A stretch of DNA of 64,000 bases, taken from the NCBI RefSeq assembly GCF_003052585.1, contig NZ_QASN01000021.1:62001-126000 (forward strand), given 5' to 3'. Made by a program: the position numbers and the translations under genes. This document shows, in pieces, positions 20,329-29,175 of the stretch. Source of the stretch: Pseudomonas mangrovi. GTDB lineage: Bacteria > Pseudomonadota > Gammaproteobacteria > Pseudomonadales > Pseudomonadaceae. Under the pieces are notes generated by a model. It was not told the origin of the DNA. It did not search any database and was given only the letters and a program-made list of their open reading frames with translations. Each line of letters opens with the position of its first letter. The first letter of the stretch is position 1.

Positions 20329-22659
20329 ATGTCCAGCCGCACTGAGCACCTGCCGACCTGGTGGACTGCGAGCTTCCTCGCCGCCCTGCTGGGCCTGCTG
20401 CTGCTGACTGCGTGGCAATGGCGCGACGGTGCGCCGATCAGCGCCAACCTGCTCGAACTGCTACCGGGGCATAGCAGCGATGCGCTGCAGGAGCAGGCCG
20501 AGCAGCGCATGCAGGAGCCGCTCAATCGCGACCTGGCCTTGCTGGTCTGGCACCCGCAGAACCAGCAGACCCTAGCGTTGACCGCCGCGCTGGCCGCCGA
20601 ACTGGAAGGCAGCGGCCTCTACGAACGCGTGCAGTGGCAGTTGCAGCCCGACCTCGCAGCGGTACGCGAACAATTGCTCGCTGGTCGTCTTGCCCTGCTC
20701 GGCGATGCCGAGCGCGAGCAACTGCTCGCGCAGCCACAGGTCTTCGTCGAGGCACGCGTGCAGGCGTTGTTCGACCCCTTCAGCGGCAGCCCCCTGGTGC
20801 CACTGGCGCAGGACTGGTTCGGCCTGGCCCAGGCGATCCAGAACCATCCGCCGCAGCGCGCACGCATCCGCATCGACGACAGCGGCGCCTTGCGCATCGA
20901 GCACCAGGGGCGCGACTGGACGCTGCTGCGTGCGCGCAGCAGCGCCAGCGCCTTCGACCAGCAGCAGCCCTTGCTGGTCGCAGCCCAGATCGCCGCCGCA
21001 CGCAGCCGGATCGAAGCCGCCGGCGGCGAGCTGCTGGCCACCGGGGGCCTGCTGTATGCAGCCCATGGCCAGCAACAGGCGCGTCAGGAAAGCAGCCTGA
21101 TCGGCGGTATCTCGCTGCTCGCCGGGATCGCCCTGCTGCTGGCACTGTTTCGCTCGCTGCGGGTGCTGGCGGCGGTGCTGCCGGTACTGGTCGGCGTGCT
21201 CAGCGGCGCTGCGGCCTGCGTCGTGCTGTTCGGCCAGATCCATGTGCTGACGCTGGTGCTCGGCGCCAGCCTGATCGGCGTGACCCTGGACTTCCCGCTG
21301 CACTATCTGTCCAAGAGCTGGGGCCTGCAGCCCTGGCGCGCCACCGGCGCCCTGCGACGGGTGCTGCCGGGGCTGAGCCTGGCGCTGGCGACCAATCTGA
21401 TCGGCTACCTGGCCTTGGCCTTCACGCCCTTCCCGGCGCTGACCCAGGTCGCCATCTTCTCTGCAGCCGGCCTGCTCGGCGCCTTTTTCTGCACGCTGTG
21501 CCTGGTGCCGCGCCTGCTCAACGCTCCGTTGCGCCCCTGGCCGGCGGCGGTAGGGTTCGCCGAACGCTGGCTGGCCGGACGCGAGCGTCTGCTCGGCCGC
21601 ATCGGCACACCCTGGCTGCTCGGCGCGCTGCTGCTGTTCTGCACAGGCGGCGTCTTGCAACTGAACTTCAAGGACGATCTGCGCCAGTGGATCGCCGCGG
21701 CGCCGGACCTGCAGCACCAGGCCGAGCAGATCGGCGAGATCGTCGGCTATCAGCCGACCAGCCAGTTCCTGCTGGTTCGCGCCGCCGACGAAGAAGCACT
21801 GTTGGGCCTCGAGAGGCAGGTGCGTGACACGCTCGATCAACTGGTCGCGGAACAGCGCCTCGGCGGCTACCAGGCTCTTTCGCAGCTGCTGGCCAGCCCG
21901 GAACGCCAGAAGGAACTGGCCGCGGGGCTAAGTCGCCTGGCGCAACACACCGATGCCTTGCTGGCATTGGGCGTCGAACAGCACGCCCTGGAGGCGGAAA
22001 TCGCCCAGCTGCAGGCGTTGCCCGTCGTCGATATCGAGCAGGCCCTGGCGGGTCCGCTCGGCGAGGCCTGGCGACCGCTGTGGCTCGGCAGCGATGCACA
22101 GCGGGGCGTCGCCAGCATCGTCAGCCTGCAGGGCCGCATCGACAGTCCGGCCCTGGAGCAGCTCGCTGCAGGCCACGAGGGTGTGCAACTGGTCGACCGG
22201 CCAGCACAGCTGAATCGGCTGTTCGCCCAGACCCAGATCGAAGCCGCCGAGCTCAAACTGATCGCCTGCGTACTGATCCTCGCGCTGCTCTGGCTGCCCT
22301 TCGGCCTGCGTGGCGCGCTGCGCTGCCTGTCGATTCCACTGCTGGCGGCGCTGGCGGCACTGGCCAGCCTCGGCTGGCTGGGGCAGCCACTGACCCTGTT
22401 CGCCCTGTTCGGCCTGCTGCTGGTGACCGCGATAGGAGTGGACTACGCGATCCTGATGCGCGAAAGCATCGCCGGTCGCGCGGTCAGCCTGCTCGGTACG
22501 CTGCTGGCGGCCATCACGACCTGGCTGTCGTTCGGCCTGCTGGCGCTGTCGCAGACCCCGGCGGTGAGCAGCTTCGGCCTGGCGGTCAGCCTCGGCCTGC
22601 TGTTCAGCTTCCTGCTCGCGCCCTGGGCGGCGAGCCGGCAGGAAGCGCCGTCGTGCTGA
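20329..22659 (+). CDS. apeM: RND/MMPL-family exporter
   Basis: 776 residues in two halves. Each half has one N-terminal helix, a periplasmic domain, and a cluster of five to six helices (first half helices ~265-420, second ~640-770). GASLIGVTLDFPLHYLSKS and TAIGVDYAILMRES are the paired D-containing motifs of proton-driven MMPL proteins. It probably extrudes the polyene or its lipid precursor from the inner membrane to the LolA-like carrier. It overlaps the next gene by 7 bases. The size matches ApeM-type exporters. Confidence 0.87.
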   Translation: MSSRTEHLPTWWTASFLAALLGLLLLTAWQWRDGAPISANLLELLPGHSSDALQEQAEQRMQEPLNRDLALLVWHPQNQQTLALTAALAAELEGSGLYERVQWQLQPDLAAVREQLLAGRLALLGDAEREQLLAQPQVFVEARVQALFDPFSGSPLVPLAQDWFGLAQAIQNHPPQRARIRIDDSGALRIEHQGRDWTLLRARSSASAFDQQQPLLVAAQIAAARSRIEAAGGELLATGGLLYAAHGQQQARQESSLIGGISLLAGIALLLALFRSLRVLAAVLPVLVGVLSGAAACVVLFGQIHVLTLVLGASLIGVTLDFPLHYLSKSWGLQPWRATGALRRVLPGLSLALATNLIGYLALAFTPFPALTQVAIFSAAGLLGAFFCTLCLVPRLLNAPLRPWPAAVGFAERWLAGRERLLGRIGTPWLLGALLLFCTGGVLQLNFKDDLRQWIAAAPDLQHQAEQIGEIVGYQPTSQFLLVRAADEEALLGLERQVRDTLDQLVAEQRLGGYQALSQLLASPERQKELAAGLSRLAQHTDALLALGVEQHALEAEIAQLQALPVVDIEQALAGPLGEAWRPLWLGSDAQRGVASIVSLQGRIDSPALEQLAAGHEGVQLVDRPAQLNRLFAQTQIEAAELKLIACVLILALLWLPFGLRGALRCLSIPLLAALAALASLGWLGQPLTLFALFGLLLVTAIGVDYAILMRESIAGRAVSLLGTLLAAITTWLSFGLLALSQTPAVSSFGLAVSLGLLFSFLLAPWAASRQEAPSC

Positions 22660-23816
22660 TCGCCGCGTTCTGGCTGCTGGTCCTGCTGCTGTTTCTCGGC
22701 GCCACTGCGCTGGGGCGATGCTTTGGTCTCGCCGGGATCATCAGCCAGTTGCTGCTGGCGGCCTTCATCCTGCCGCCGTTGCTGTTGCTCTGGGTCGAGC
22801 CGAACTGGCACTTGAGCGCCAGCCAGCTACTCGCGCCACGGGCGCTGGAGCTGGCCTACGGCCTGAGTTTCGCCCTGCTGCTGGGCTACATCCTCAGCGA
22901 CGTGGTCGATCTGCAGATCAGCGCGCAGAGCCTGAAGATCGCCCTGCCCAGCTTCGCCATGCCGTTTTTCTGCGGCCTGGCCTGCGCCTGGTGGCTGCTG
23001 GATCAGGCCTGGCTGAGCGCCGTGGCGATCGGCCTGCTGTTCTCGATCACCGCGATCCCGGTGCTCTACCTCTATCTACAGAGCATCGGCTATCCCGCGG
23101 CACGGATACGCACCCTGCTGCACGCGGCGATCCTGATGGACGTGGCCTGCTGGAGCCTGTTTGCCCTGGCGCAGAGCAGCAGCCAGCCGCAGAACCTGCT
23201 CTGGCCGCTGCTGGCTGCCGCCCTGCCGCTGGCGCTGCGTCTGCTCGGGCTGCGTCAGCCGCTGTGCTACAGCCTGCCGTTCTTCGTGCTGATGGCCGCC
23301 CTGCACCTGCTCGAGCTCAATGCGCTGGTGTTCGGCATCCTCTACATGCTTTGCCTGGCACTGTTGCGTCAGCCGTTCCGCCTGCCACTGCCCGGCCCGC
23401 TCTGGCAGCGGCTGCAGAATCATCTGGCGATTCCCCTGATCCTCACCTGCGGGGTGCTCGAGGTGCAGTTTCGCAGCGTGCTGCAGGACTACTCCTGGCT
23501 GCATCTGCTGGTGCTGCTGGCGCTGCCGGTGGCGAGCAAGATCGGCGGTAGCTGGCTCGGCCTGCACTGGGCAGACCGCGAGGCCGCAGCCGGCGTAAAA
23601 TGGCGCGAGAGTCTGTTGCTGAACATTCGTGGACTGACCGAAATCATGTTTCTCAACCTGCTGTTGCAGCAGGATCTGATCGATTCGGCGGTGTATTTCA
23701 GTCTGCTGCTGATGAGTCTTTTCTCAACCCTGCTGCCGGTGGTGCTGCGCTCGCGCCCCACCGGTGGCGCCCACTCTGTCGAGGCGAATGCTGGCCATGG
23801 CGTCCGTGAACCCTGA
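22653..23816 (+). CDS. Cation/proton antiporter-like (CPA2-type) membrane protein
   Basis: 387 residues with about 12 hydrophobic segments and hardly any soluble part. The layout (FALLLGYILSDVVDL, LLFSITAIPVLYLYLQSIG, ESLLLNIRGLTEIMFLNLLL) resembles the NhaP/KefC-like antiporter fold, including the N-R-G near the C-terminal helices, but I do not see a regulatory RCK domain. The start is GTG overlapping the exporter stop. I know of no fixed role for such a protein in the E. coli aryl polyene locus; it may couple an ion gradient to pigment export or be a scramblase-like derivative. Function unknown. Confidence 0.65.
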   Translation: MLIAAFWLLVLLLFLGATALGRCFGLAGIISQLLLAAFILPPLLLLWVEPNWHLSASQLLAPRALELAYGLSFALLLGYILSDVVDLQISAQSLKIALPSFAMPFFCGLACAWWLLDQAWLSAVAIGLLFSITAIPVLYLYLQSIGYPAARIRTLLHAAILMDVACWSLFALAQSSSQPQNLLWPLLAAALPLALRLLGLRQPLCYSLPFFVLMAALHLLELNALVFGILYMLCLALLRQPFRLPLPGPLWQRLQNHLAIPLILTCGVLEVQFRSVLQDYSWLHLLVLLALPVASKIGGSWLGLHWADREAAAGVKWRESLLLNIRGLTEIMFLNLLLQQDLIDSAVYFSLLLMSLFSTLLPVVLRSRPTGGAHSVEANAGHGVREP

Positions 23817-25038
23817 ACAACGCAGCGTGATAGTGATAGGCGCAGGCCCCTCCGGAGCCATCGCCGCGGCCCTGCTCAAGCGCAAGGGCCATGATGTGCT
23901 GATCCTCGAACGTCAGCGCTTTCCGCGCTTCTCTATCGGCGAGAGCCTGCTATCGCACTGCCTGGACTTCGTCGAGGAGGCCGGCATGCTCGAGGCGCTG
24001 CAGGCGGCCGGCTTCCAGACCAAGCACGGCGCCGCCTTCGGCTGCGACGAGCAGTACACCGAGTTCGACTTTCGCGACAAGTTCACCCCCGGCCACGGCA
24101 GCACCTACCAGGTCCAGCGCGCCGACTTCGACAAGTTGCTGGCCGACCAGGCCGAACTGCAGGGCGTGGAGATCCGCTACGAGGAAGAGATAGTCGCCGT
24201 CGATTTCAGCGCCCGTCCGCGCGTCCAAGCACGTCGTGCCGACGGCAGTGAATACAGCCTGGAGGCCGACTTCGTTCTCGACGCCAGTGGCTATGGCCGC
24301 GTCCTGCCGCGCCTGCTCGACCTGGAAGCACCATCCAGTTTCCCGGTGCGTCACGCAGTGTTCACCCATATCGAGGACCGCATCGAGGATCCGCGCTTCG
24401 ACCGCGAGAAGATCCTCATCACCACCCACCCCGAACATCGCGACGTCTGGTACTGGACCATCCCGTTCAGCAACGGCCGCTGCTCTCTCGGCGTGGTCGC
24501 GGCCAGGGAGCGCTTCGACGGCCGGGGCGAGGATCTCGACGCCTGCCTCAAGCAGTTCGTCGCCGAGGCGCCGAACCTGCGGCGGATCCTCGGCAATGCC
24601 GTCTGGGATACCCCTGCCCGGCTGATCGGCGGCTACTCGGCCAACGTCAAGAGCCTGCATGGTCCCGGTTTCGCTCTGCTCGGCAATGCCGCCGAATTCC
24701 TCGATCCGGTGTTCAGCTCCGGCGTGACCATCGCCATGCGCTCGGCAAGCATGGCCGCAGGCCTGCTCGATCGGCAGCTGCGCGGCGAAACCTGCGACTG
24801 GGAACAGGACTTCGCCATCCCCCTCAAGCGCGGCGTGGATACCTTCCGTGCCTACGTCGAGGGCTGGTACGACGGCAGCTTCCAGGACGTCATCTACTAC
24901 CCCAAGGCACAGCCGGAGATTCGCCGCATGATCTGCTCGATCCTTGCCGGCTACGCCTGGGACCTGAACAATCCCTACGTCGCCGAGCCCAAGCGCCGGC
25001 TGCGCGTACTGGCCGAGCTGTGCGCCCAGACTGCATAA
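23797..25038 (+). CDS. FAD-dependent halogenase/oxidoreductase-like enzyme
   Basis: About 413 residues. The N-terminal Rossmann motif VIGAGPSGAIAAALLKRKG and RQRFPRFSIGESLL match flavin-dependent halogenases and geranylgeranyl-reductase-like enzymes. A WYWTIP sequence fits the halogenase WxWxIP signature, and FQTKHGAAFG contributes a conserved Lys. DVSN-like sites are absent. The late FAD block is GFALLGNAAEFLDPVFSSG. The inferred role is halogenation or hydroxylation of the aryl ring of the polyene, as in xanthomonadin loci. The start is ambiguous between ATG 23797 and ATG 23788; both overlap the end of the antiporter-like gene. Halogenation activity is unproven. Confidence 0.78.
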   Translation: MASVNPEQRSVIVIGAGPSGAIAAALLKRKGHDVLILERQRFPRFSIGESLLSHCLDFVEEAGMLEALQAAGFQTKHGAAFGCDEQYTEFDFRDKFTPGHGSTYQVQRADFDKLLADQAELQGVEIRYEEEIVAVDFSARPRVQARRADGSEYSLEADFVLDASGYGRVLPRLLDLEAPSSFPVRHAVFTHIEDRIEDPRFDREKILITTHPEHRDVWYWTIPFSNGRCSLGVVAARERFDGRGEDLDACLKQFVAEAPNLRRILGNAVWDTPARLIGGYSANVKSLHGPGFALLGNAAEFLDPVFSSGVTIAMRSASMAAGLLDRQLRGETCDWEQDFAIPLKRGVDTFRAYVEGWYDGSFQDVIYYPKAQPEIRRMICSILAGYAWDLNNPYVAEPKRRLRVLAELCAQTA

Positions 25039-25046
25039 GGACACCG

Positions 25047-25562
25047 ATGAGCGCTGTACCCCATCTGCGCCACCCGCGCTGGCTACTTCTGGCACTGCTC
25101 GGTCTGCTGACTGCCTGCGCTGCGCGTGCGCCGCTGCCGCAGATCGAGCCGACCTTGCCGCAGCCATTGCAGTTGCACCTGCAGGTCGACATCGACGGCC
25201 AGGCGCAGGACTGGCTGCTGGTGATCCAGCGCGAAGGGCAGTCGCTGCGCTGGCTATTGTTCGATCCCCTCGGCGTACCGCTGGCGCGCCAGTCGCTGCG
25301 TGACGGCAGCTGGCATGCCGACGGCCTGCTGCCGCCCAATCCGCGCGCCCGCGAACTGTTCGCCGCACTGCTGTTCGCCCTGACCCCTTCGGCGCAGCTG
25401 ACCCAGGCCTATCCCGACCGGTTGCAGGTCAGCGGCAACCAGCGCCGCCTGCAGCAGGGCGGAGCGGTCCGCTGGCAGGTCGAGCAGCTCGACACGAACA
25501 CCTTCACCCTGAGGATCGGTGACGAACGTTATCGGGCTCGGCTTCTGGAGCAGCGCCAATGA
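25047..25562 (+). CDS. DUF3261-like lipoprotein of aryl polyene cluster
   Basis: 171 residues. The N-terminal signal WLLLALLGLLTAC ends in a lipobox (LTAC), so it is likely lipidated; the residues after the Cys (AARA) contain no Asp, suggesting outer-membrane retention. The body is rich in Gln/Leu and beta-prone, with no catalytic motif. It is probably an outer-membrane acceptor for cargo handed over by the LolA-like protein. The ATG at 25047 follows AAGGA; upstream in-frame codons lie in the previous gene. It is the counterpart of the small lipoprotein of other aryl polyene clusters. Confidence 0.7.
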   Translation: MSAVPHLRHPRWLLLALLGLLTACAARAPLPQIEPTLPQPLQLHLQVDIDGQAQDWLLVIQREGQSLRWLLFDPLGVPLARQSLRDGSWHADGLLPPNPRARELFAALLFALTPSAQLTQAYPDRLQVSGNQRRLQQGGAVRWQVEQLDTNTFTLRIGDERYRARLLEQRQ

Positions 25563-26755
25563 GCGCGATACTCGATGCCCTCGGCCTGGTCTGCGCGCTC
25601 GGCCAGGGTCGTGAAGCAGTCGCCGCGGCACTGGCCGCTGGCGATCGCAGCGGCATGCGTGGCGACGACCGCTGGGTGAGCGGCCGGCAGATGACCGTCG
25701 GCGCGGTGCCCGGTGAGCTGCCGCCACTACCGCCGCAGCTGGCAGACCAGGACACGCGCAACAACCGCCTGCTGCTGGCCGCTGCGCGGCAGATCGAACC
25801 CGCGCTGCAGGCCGCCGTGCAGCGTTACGGCCGCGGGCGCATCGGCGTGGTTCTCGGCACCAGCACCTCGGGCATCGAGGAGTCCAGTCAGGGCATCGCC
25901 AGCCTGGTCCAGCAGGGCCAGCTGCCGTCGCACTACAGCTATCTGCATCAGGAGCTGGTCGCCCCGGCCAGTCTGCTCGGCCGCTGGCTCGGCATCGACG
26001 GGCCCTGCTACAGCATTTCCACCGCCTGCACTTCCAGCGCCAAGGCGCTGCAGAATGCCCGCCGGCTGTTGCGCCAGGGCGTCTGCGATGCCGTGGTCTG
26101 CGGTGGCGTGGACAGCCTGGCGCGGCTGACCCTGAACGGCTTCGCCGCGCTGGAGGCGGTCAGCGACGGGCCCTGCAATCCGTTCTCGGTGAACCGCCAG
26201 GGGATCAACATCGGCGAGGCTGCGGCACTGTTCCTGATGACCCGCGAACCCATCGACCGGCTGCAGGCGCCGATTACGCTGCTCGGCGCCGGCTCGACCT
26301 CCGATGCGCACCATATTTCCGCGCCCGAACCCAGCGGTCGCGGTGCCCGCGAAGCGATGCTCAAGGCCCTGGACGACGCCAACCTTGCCGCCACGCAGAT
26401 CGACTACCTCAACCTGCACGGCACCGCGACCCTGCACAACGATGCGATGGAAAGCCTGGCGGTCGCCGCGGTGTTCCCCGCGGGCGTGCCCTGCTCTTCG
26501 ACCAAGCCGCTCACCGGACACACCCTGGGCGCCGCCGGCGCACTGGAGGCAGCCTTCTGCTGGCTGAGCCTGGCCTCGGACAGCGGCCGGCTGCCCCCGC
26601 ACCTGTGGGATGGCCAGGCCGATCCGGCGCTGCCGCCGCTGCGGCTGACCGGACCGGGTCAGCGACTGGGCGGCGCCGGGCCACGCCGGATGATGAGCAA
26701 CTCCTTCGCCTTCGGCGGCAGCAACGTCAGCCTGATCCTGGGGGATCTGCCGTGA
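25559..26755 (+). CDS. apeO: Beta-ketoacyl-ACP synthase (aryl polyene elongation KS)
   Basis: 398 residues, thiolase fold. The catalytic triad is present: C157 in STACTSSAKA, H287 in NLHGTATLHND, H321 in TGHTLGAAGA. It condenses malonyl-ACP with the growing aryl-polyenoyl chain. The N-terminal ~50 residues are unusually rich in Leu/Pro and lack the typical RRVVVTG start, which fits a KS specialised to pair with a partner; the truncated KS-like protein encoded at 11849 is the inferred partner. It overlaps the lipoprotein gene (ATGA) and the following dehydratase gene (GTGA). Confidence 0.88.
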   Translation: MSAILDALGLVCALGQGREAVAAALAAGDRSGMRGDDRWVSGRQMTVGAVPGELPPLPPQLADQDTRNNRLLLAAARQIEPALQAAVQRYGRGRIGVVLGTSTSGIEESSQGIASLVQQGQLPSHYSYLHQELVAPASLLGRWLGIDGPCYSISTACTSSAKALQNARRLLRQGVCDAVVCGGVDSLARLTLNGFAALEAVSDGPCNPFSVNRQGINIGEAAALFLMTREPIDRLQAPITLLGAGSTSDAHHISAPEPSGRGAREAMLKALDDANLAATQIDYLNLHGTATLHNDAMESLAVAAVFPAGVPCSSTKPLTGHTLGAAGALEAAFCWLSLASDSGRLPPHLWDGQADPALPPLRLTGPGQRLGGAGPRRMMSNSFAFGGSNVSLILGDLP

Positions 26756-27204
26756 GCCGCTGGAGCATGGCCGAGCTGCTGCCGCATGCCGGCGACATGA
26801 TCCTGCTCGACGAGCTGGTCAGCTTCGATGAGGAGCATGCTCACGCACGTCTCACCGTGCGTCCCGGTGGCCCGTTCAACCGGCCCGATGGCAGCCTGCC
26901 GGCCTGGGTCGGTATCGAGCTGATGGCTCAGGCCGTCGCAGCCTACGGCGGCTGCCGCGCCAAACTGGCCGGACTGCCCATCGAGCTGGGTTTTCTGCTC
27001 GGTACGCGCAGCTATCAATGCAACGTCGAGCACTTTCCCGCCGGCGTCTGCCTCGACGTGCGCGCCATCCGCTCACTGGAGGACGACAACGGCATGGGCG
27101 TGTTCGAATGCCATATCGACGGGCCGGGCATCAAGCTCGAAGCGCGGCTCAATGTATTCCGGCCGCCTGAGGTGGCCCGCTATCTACAGGAACCCCAAGC
27201 ATGA
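26752..27204 (+). CDS. apeP: FabZ-like 3-hydroxyacyl-ACP dehydratase (aryl polyene)
   Basis: 150 residues, hot-dog fold: MAELLPHAGDMILLDELV at the N-terminus, then WVGIELMAQAVAAYGG (the central-helix region of FabZ-like proteins) and ELGFLLGTRSYQCNV. In the described E. coli/Xenorhabdus system this protein pairs with ApeI; here its partner domain is the C-terminal part of the fusion protein encoded at 14472. The start is GTG overlapping the KS stop. The next gene overlaps by four bases. Confidence 0.82.
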   Translation: MSRWSMAELLPHAGDMILLDELVSFDEEHAHARLTVRPGGPFNRPDGSLPAWVGIELMAQAVAAYGGCRAKLAGLPIELGFLLGTRSYQCNVEHFPAGVCLDVRAIRSLEDDNGMGVFECHIDGPGIKLEARLNVFRPPEVARYLQEPQA

Positions 27205-27929
27205 CCGAGCGCATCCTGGTCACCGGCTCCAGCCGCGGTATCGGCCGCGCCATCGCCCTGCGCCTGGCCCGCGCAGGCTTCGACATCTGCCTGCACTGCC
27301 GCAGCGGCCGCGCCGAAGCCGAAGCCGTTCGCGAAGAGATTCTCGCCCTTGGTCGCCAGGTGCAGATCCTGCAGTTCGACGTTTCCGACCGTGCCGCCTG
27401 CCGCGAGCATCTGGAGGCCGACATGGAGGCCAACGGCGCCTACTACGGCGTGGTCTGCAATGCCGGCCTGACTCGTGACGGTGCCTTCCCAGCGCTCACC
27501 GAGGATGACTGGGACCAGGTTCTGCGTACCAACCTCGACGGTTTCTACAACGTCCTGCACCCGATCAGCATGCCGATGATCCGCCGCCGCAAGCCCGGCC
27601 GGATCGTCTGCATCACCTCCGTGTCAGGACTGATCGGCAACCGTGGCCAGGTCAACTACAGCGCCTCCAAGGCCGGCGTGATCGGTGCCGCCAAGGCCCT
27701 GGCGATCGAGCTGGCCAAGCGTCGCATCACCGTCAACTGCGTCGCCCCCGGCCTGATCGACACCGACATGCTCGACGAAAACCTGCCGCTGGAGCAGATG
27801 CTGCAGATGATCCCGGCACAGCGCATGGGCACGCCCGAGGAGGTTGCCGGCGCGGTGAACTTCCTGATGTCCGAGGAGGCCTCCTACATCACTCGCCAGG
27901 TGCTGGCGGTGAACGGGGGGTTGTGCTGA
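27201..27929 (+). CDS. apeQ: 3-oxoacyl-ACP reductase (FabG-like SDR)
   Basis: 242 residues, classical short-chain dehydrogenase. The NADPH-binding motif is VTGSSRGIGRAIALRLA, followed by NAG in VVCNAGLTRDG, the catalytic Ser in ITSVSGLIGN and the YxxxK in NYSASKAGVIGAAKAL. It reduces the beta-keto group of the growing polyene chain after each condensation. Coupled to the neighbours by ATGA on the left and TGATG on the right. Confidence 0.92.
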   Translation: MTERILVTGSSRGIGRAIALRLARAGFDICLHCRSGRAEAEAVREEILALGRQVQILQFDVSDRAACREHLEADMEANGAYYGVVCNAGLTRDGAFPALTEDDWDQVLRTNLDGFYNVLHPISMPMIRRRKPGRIVCITSVSGLIGNRGQVNYSASKAGVIGAAKALAIELAKRRITVNCVAPGLIDTDMLDENLPLEQMLQMIPAQRMGTPEEVAGAVNFLMSEEASYITRQVLAVNGGLC

Positions 27930-29161
27930 TGGCTGCGCGTCGCGTCGTAGTGACCGGCATGGCCGGGGTGACCGCCCTGGGCAACGACTGGAACAGTATC
28001 GAGGCGGCGTTCCTGGCAGGGCGCAGCGGCATCCGCCAGATGCCCGAGTGGGACCGGTTCGCCGACATGAACACCCGTCTGGGCGGGCCGGTCGACGACT
28101 TCGTCACCCCGCCGCACTGGACTCGCAAGCAGACCCGCAGCATGGGTCGCGCCTCGCGCATGGTGGTGCATGCTGCCGAGCGTGCGCTGGCCGACGCCGG
28201 GCTGCTCGACGACCCGATCATCCGCGACGGCCGCATGGGCGTGGCCAGCGGCTCGTCCACCGGCAGCACCGACGAGGTCAAGGCCTTCGGCAACATGCTG
28301 CTCAATGGCGATGCCGGCAGTCTCAATGCCAATTCGTACGTGCGCATGATGCCGCACACCACGGCAGCCAACGTCGGCATCTTCTTCGGCCTGCAGGGGC
28401 GTCTGATTCCCACTTCCAGCGCCTGTACCAGCGGCAGCCAGGGCATCGGCTACGCCTACGAGGCGATCAAGTATGGACGCCTGGCGATGATGCTCGCCGG
28501 CGGTGCCGAAGAGCTCTGCCCGACCGAGGCCATGGTCTTCGACGCGCTCTACGCCACCAGCCTGCGCAACGATGATCCGCAGAGCTCACCGCGCCCCTAT
28601 GACATCAGCCGCGATGGCCTGGTGATCGGCGAAGGCGCCGGCATGCTGGTACTGGAGGAGCTCGAACACGCGCTGGCACGCGGCGCGCGGATCCATGCCG
28701 AAATCGTCGGCTTCGGCAGCAACACCGACGGCGCGCACATCACCAAGCCGGAGCAGGCGACCATGCGCAGAGCCATGGAGCTGGCGCTGGAGGATGCCGG
28801 CCTGCCGCCTGCGGCGATCGGCTACGTCAACGGTCATGGCACCGCCACCGAGCAGGGCGACATCGCCGAGACCCAGGCGACCAGCAGCCTGTTCGGCGCG
28901 CGCATGCCGATCAGCTCGCAGAAGAGTTATCTGGGCCATACGCTCGGTGCCTGCGGCGCGCTGGAGTCCTGGTTCAGCATCGAAATGATGAACCGCGACC
29001 TCTACGTGCCGACTCTGCACCTGCGCGACGTCGATCCACGCTGTGGGGAACTCGACTACCTGCAGGAGGAACCAAGGCAGATGAGTCACGAGCACGTGAT
29101 GAACAACAATTTCGCCTTTGGTGGAGTCAACACCTCGCTGATCTTCCGTCGCTGGCGCTGA
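27929..29161 (+). CDS. apeR: FabF-like beta-ketoacyl-ACP synthase (second KS)
   Basis: 410 residues beginning MAARRVVVTGMAGVTALG. The catalytic residues are C166 in SSACTSGSQG, H303 in NGHGTATEQGD and H337 in YLGHTLGACG. It is a homodimeric-type KS distinct from that encoded at 25559; in described aryl polyene systems ApeR is the starter-forming KS. The ATG shares an A with the reductase stop (TGATG) and follows a G-run; a GTG two codons earlier is in frame but less likely. A lipoprotein gene follows after 14 bases. Confidence 0.9.
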   Translation: MAARRVVVTGMAGVTALGNDWNSIEAAFLAGRSGIRQMPEWDRFADMNTRLGGPVDDFVTPPHWTRKQTRSMGRASRMVVHAAERALADAGLLDDPIIRDGRMGVASGSSTGSTDEVKAFGNMLLNGDAGSLNANSYVRMMPHTTAANVGIFFGLQGRLIPTSSACTSGSQGIGYAYEAIKYGRLAMMLAGGAEELCPTEAMVFDALYATSLRNDDPQSSPRPYDISRDGLVIGEGAGMLVLEELEHALARGARIHAEIVGFGSNTDGAHITKPEQATMRRAMELALEDAGLPPAAIGYVNGHGTATEQGDIAETQATSSLFGARMPISSQKSYLGHTLGACGALESWFSIEMMNRDLYVPTLHLRDVDPRCGELDYLQEEPRQMSHEHVMNNNFAFGGVNTSLIFRRWR

Positions 29162-29175
29162 CCTGGAGAGTCCTC

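Noticed and set aside
23764..23796. Extra N-terminus of the FAD enzyme up to 23764
   Set aside because: The upstream codons lie within the antiporter-like gene and the Rossmann motif starts near residue 10 from the ATG at 23797.
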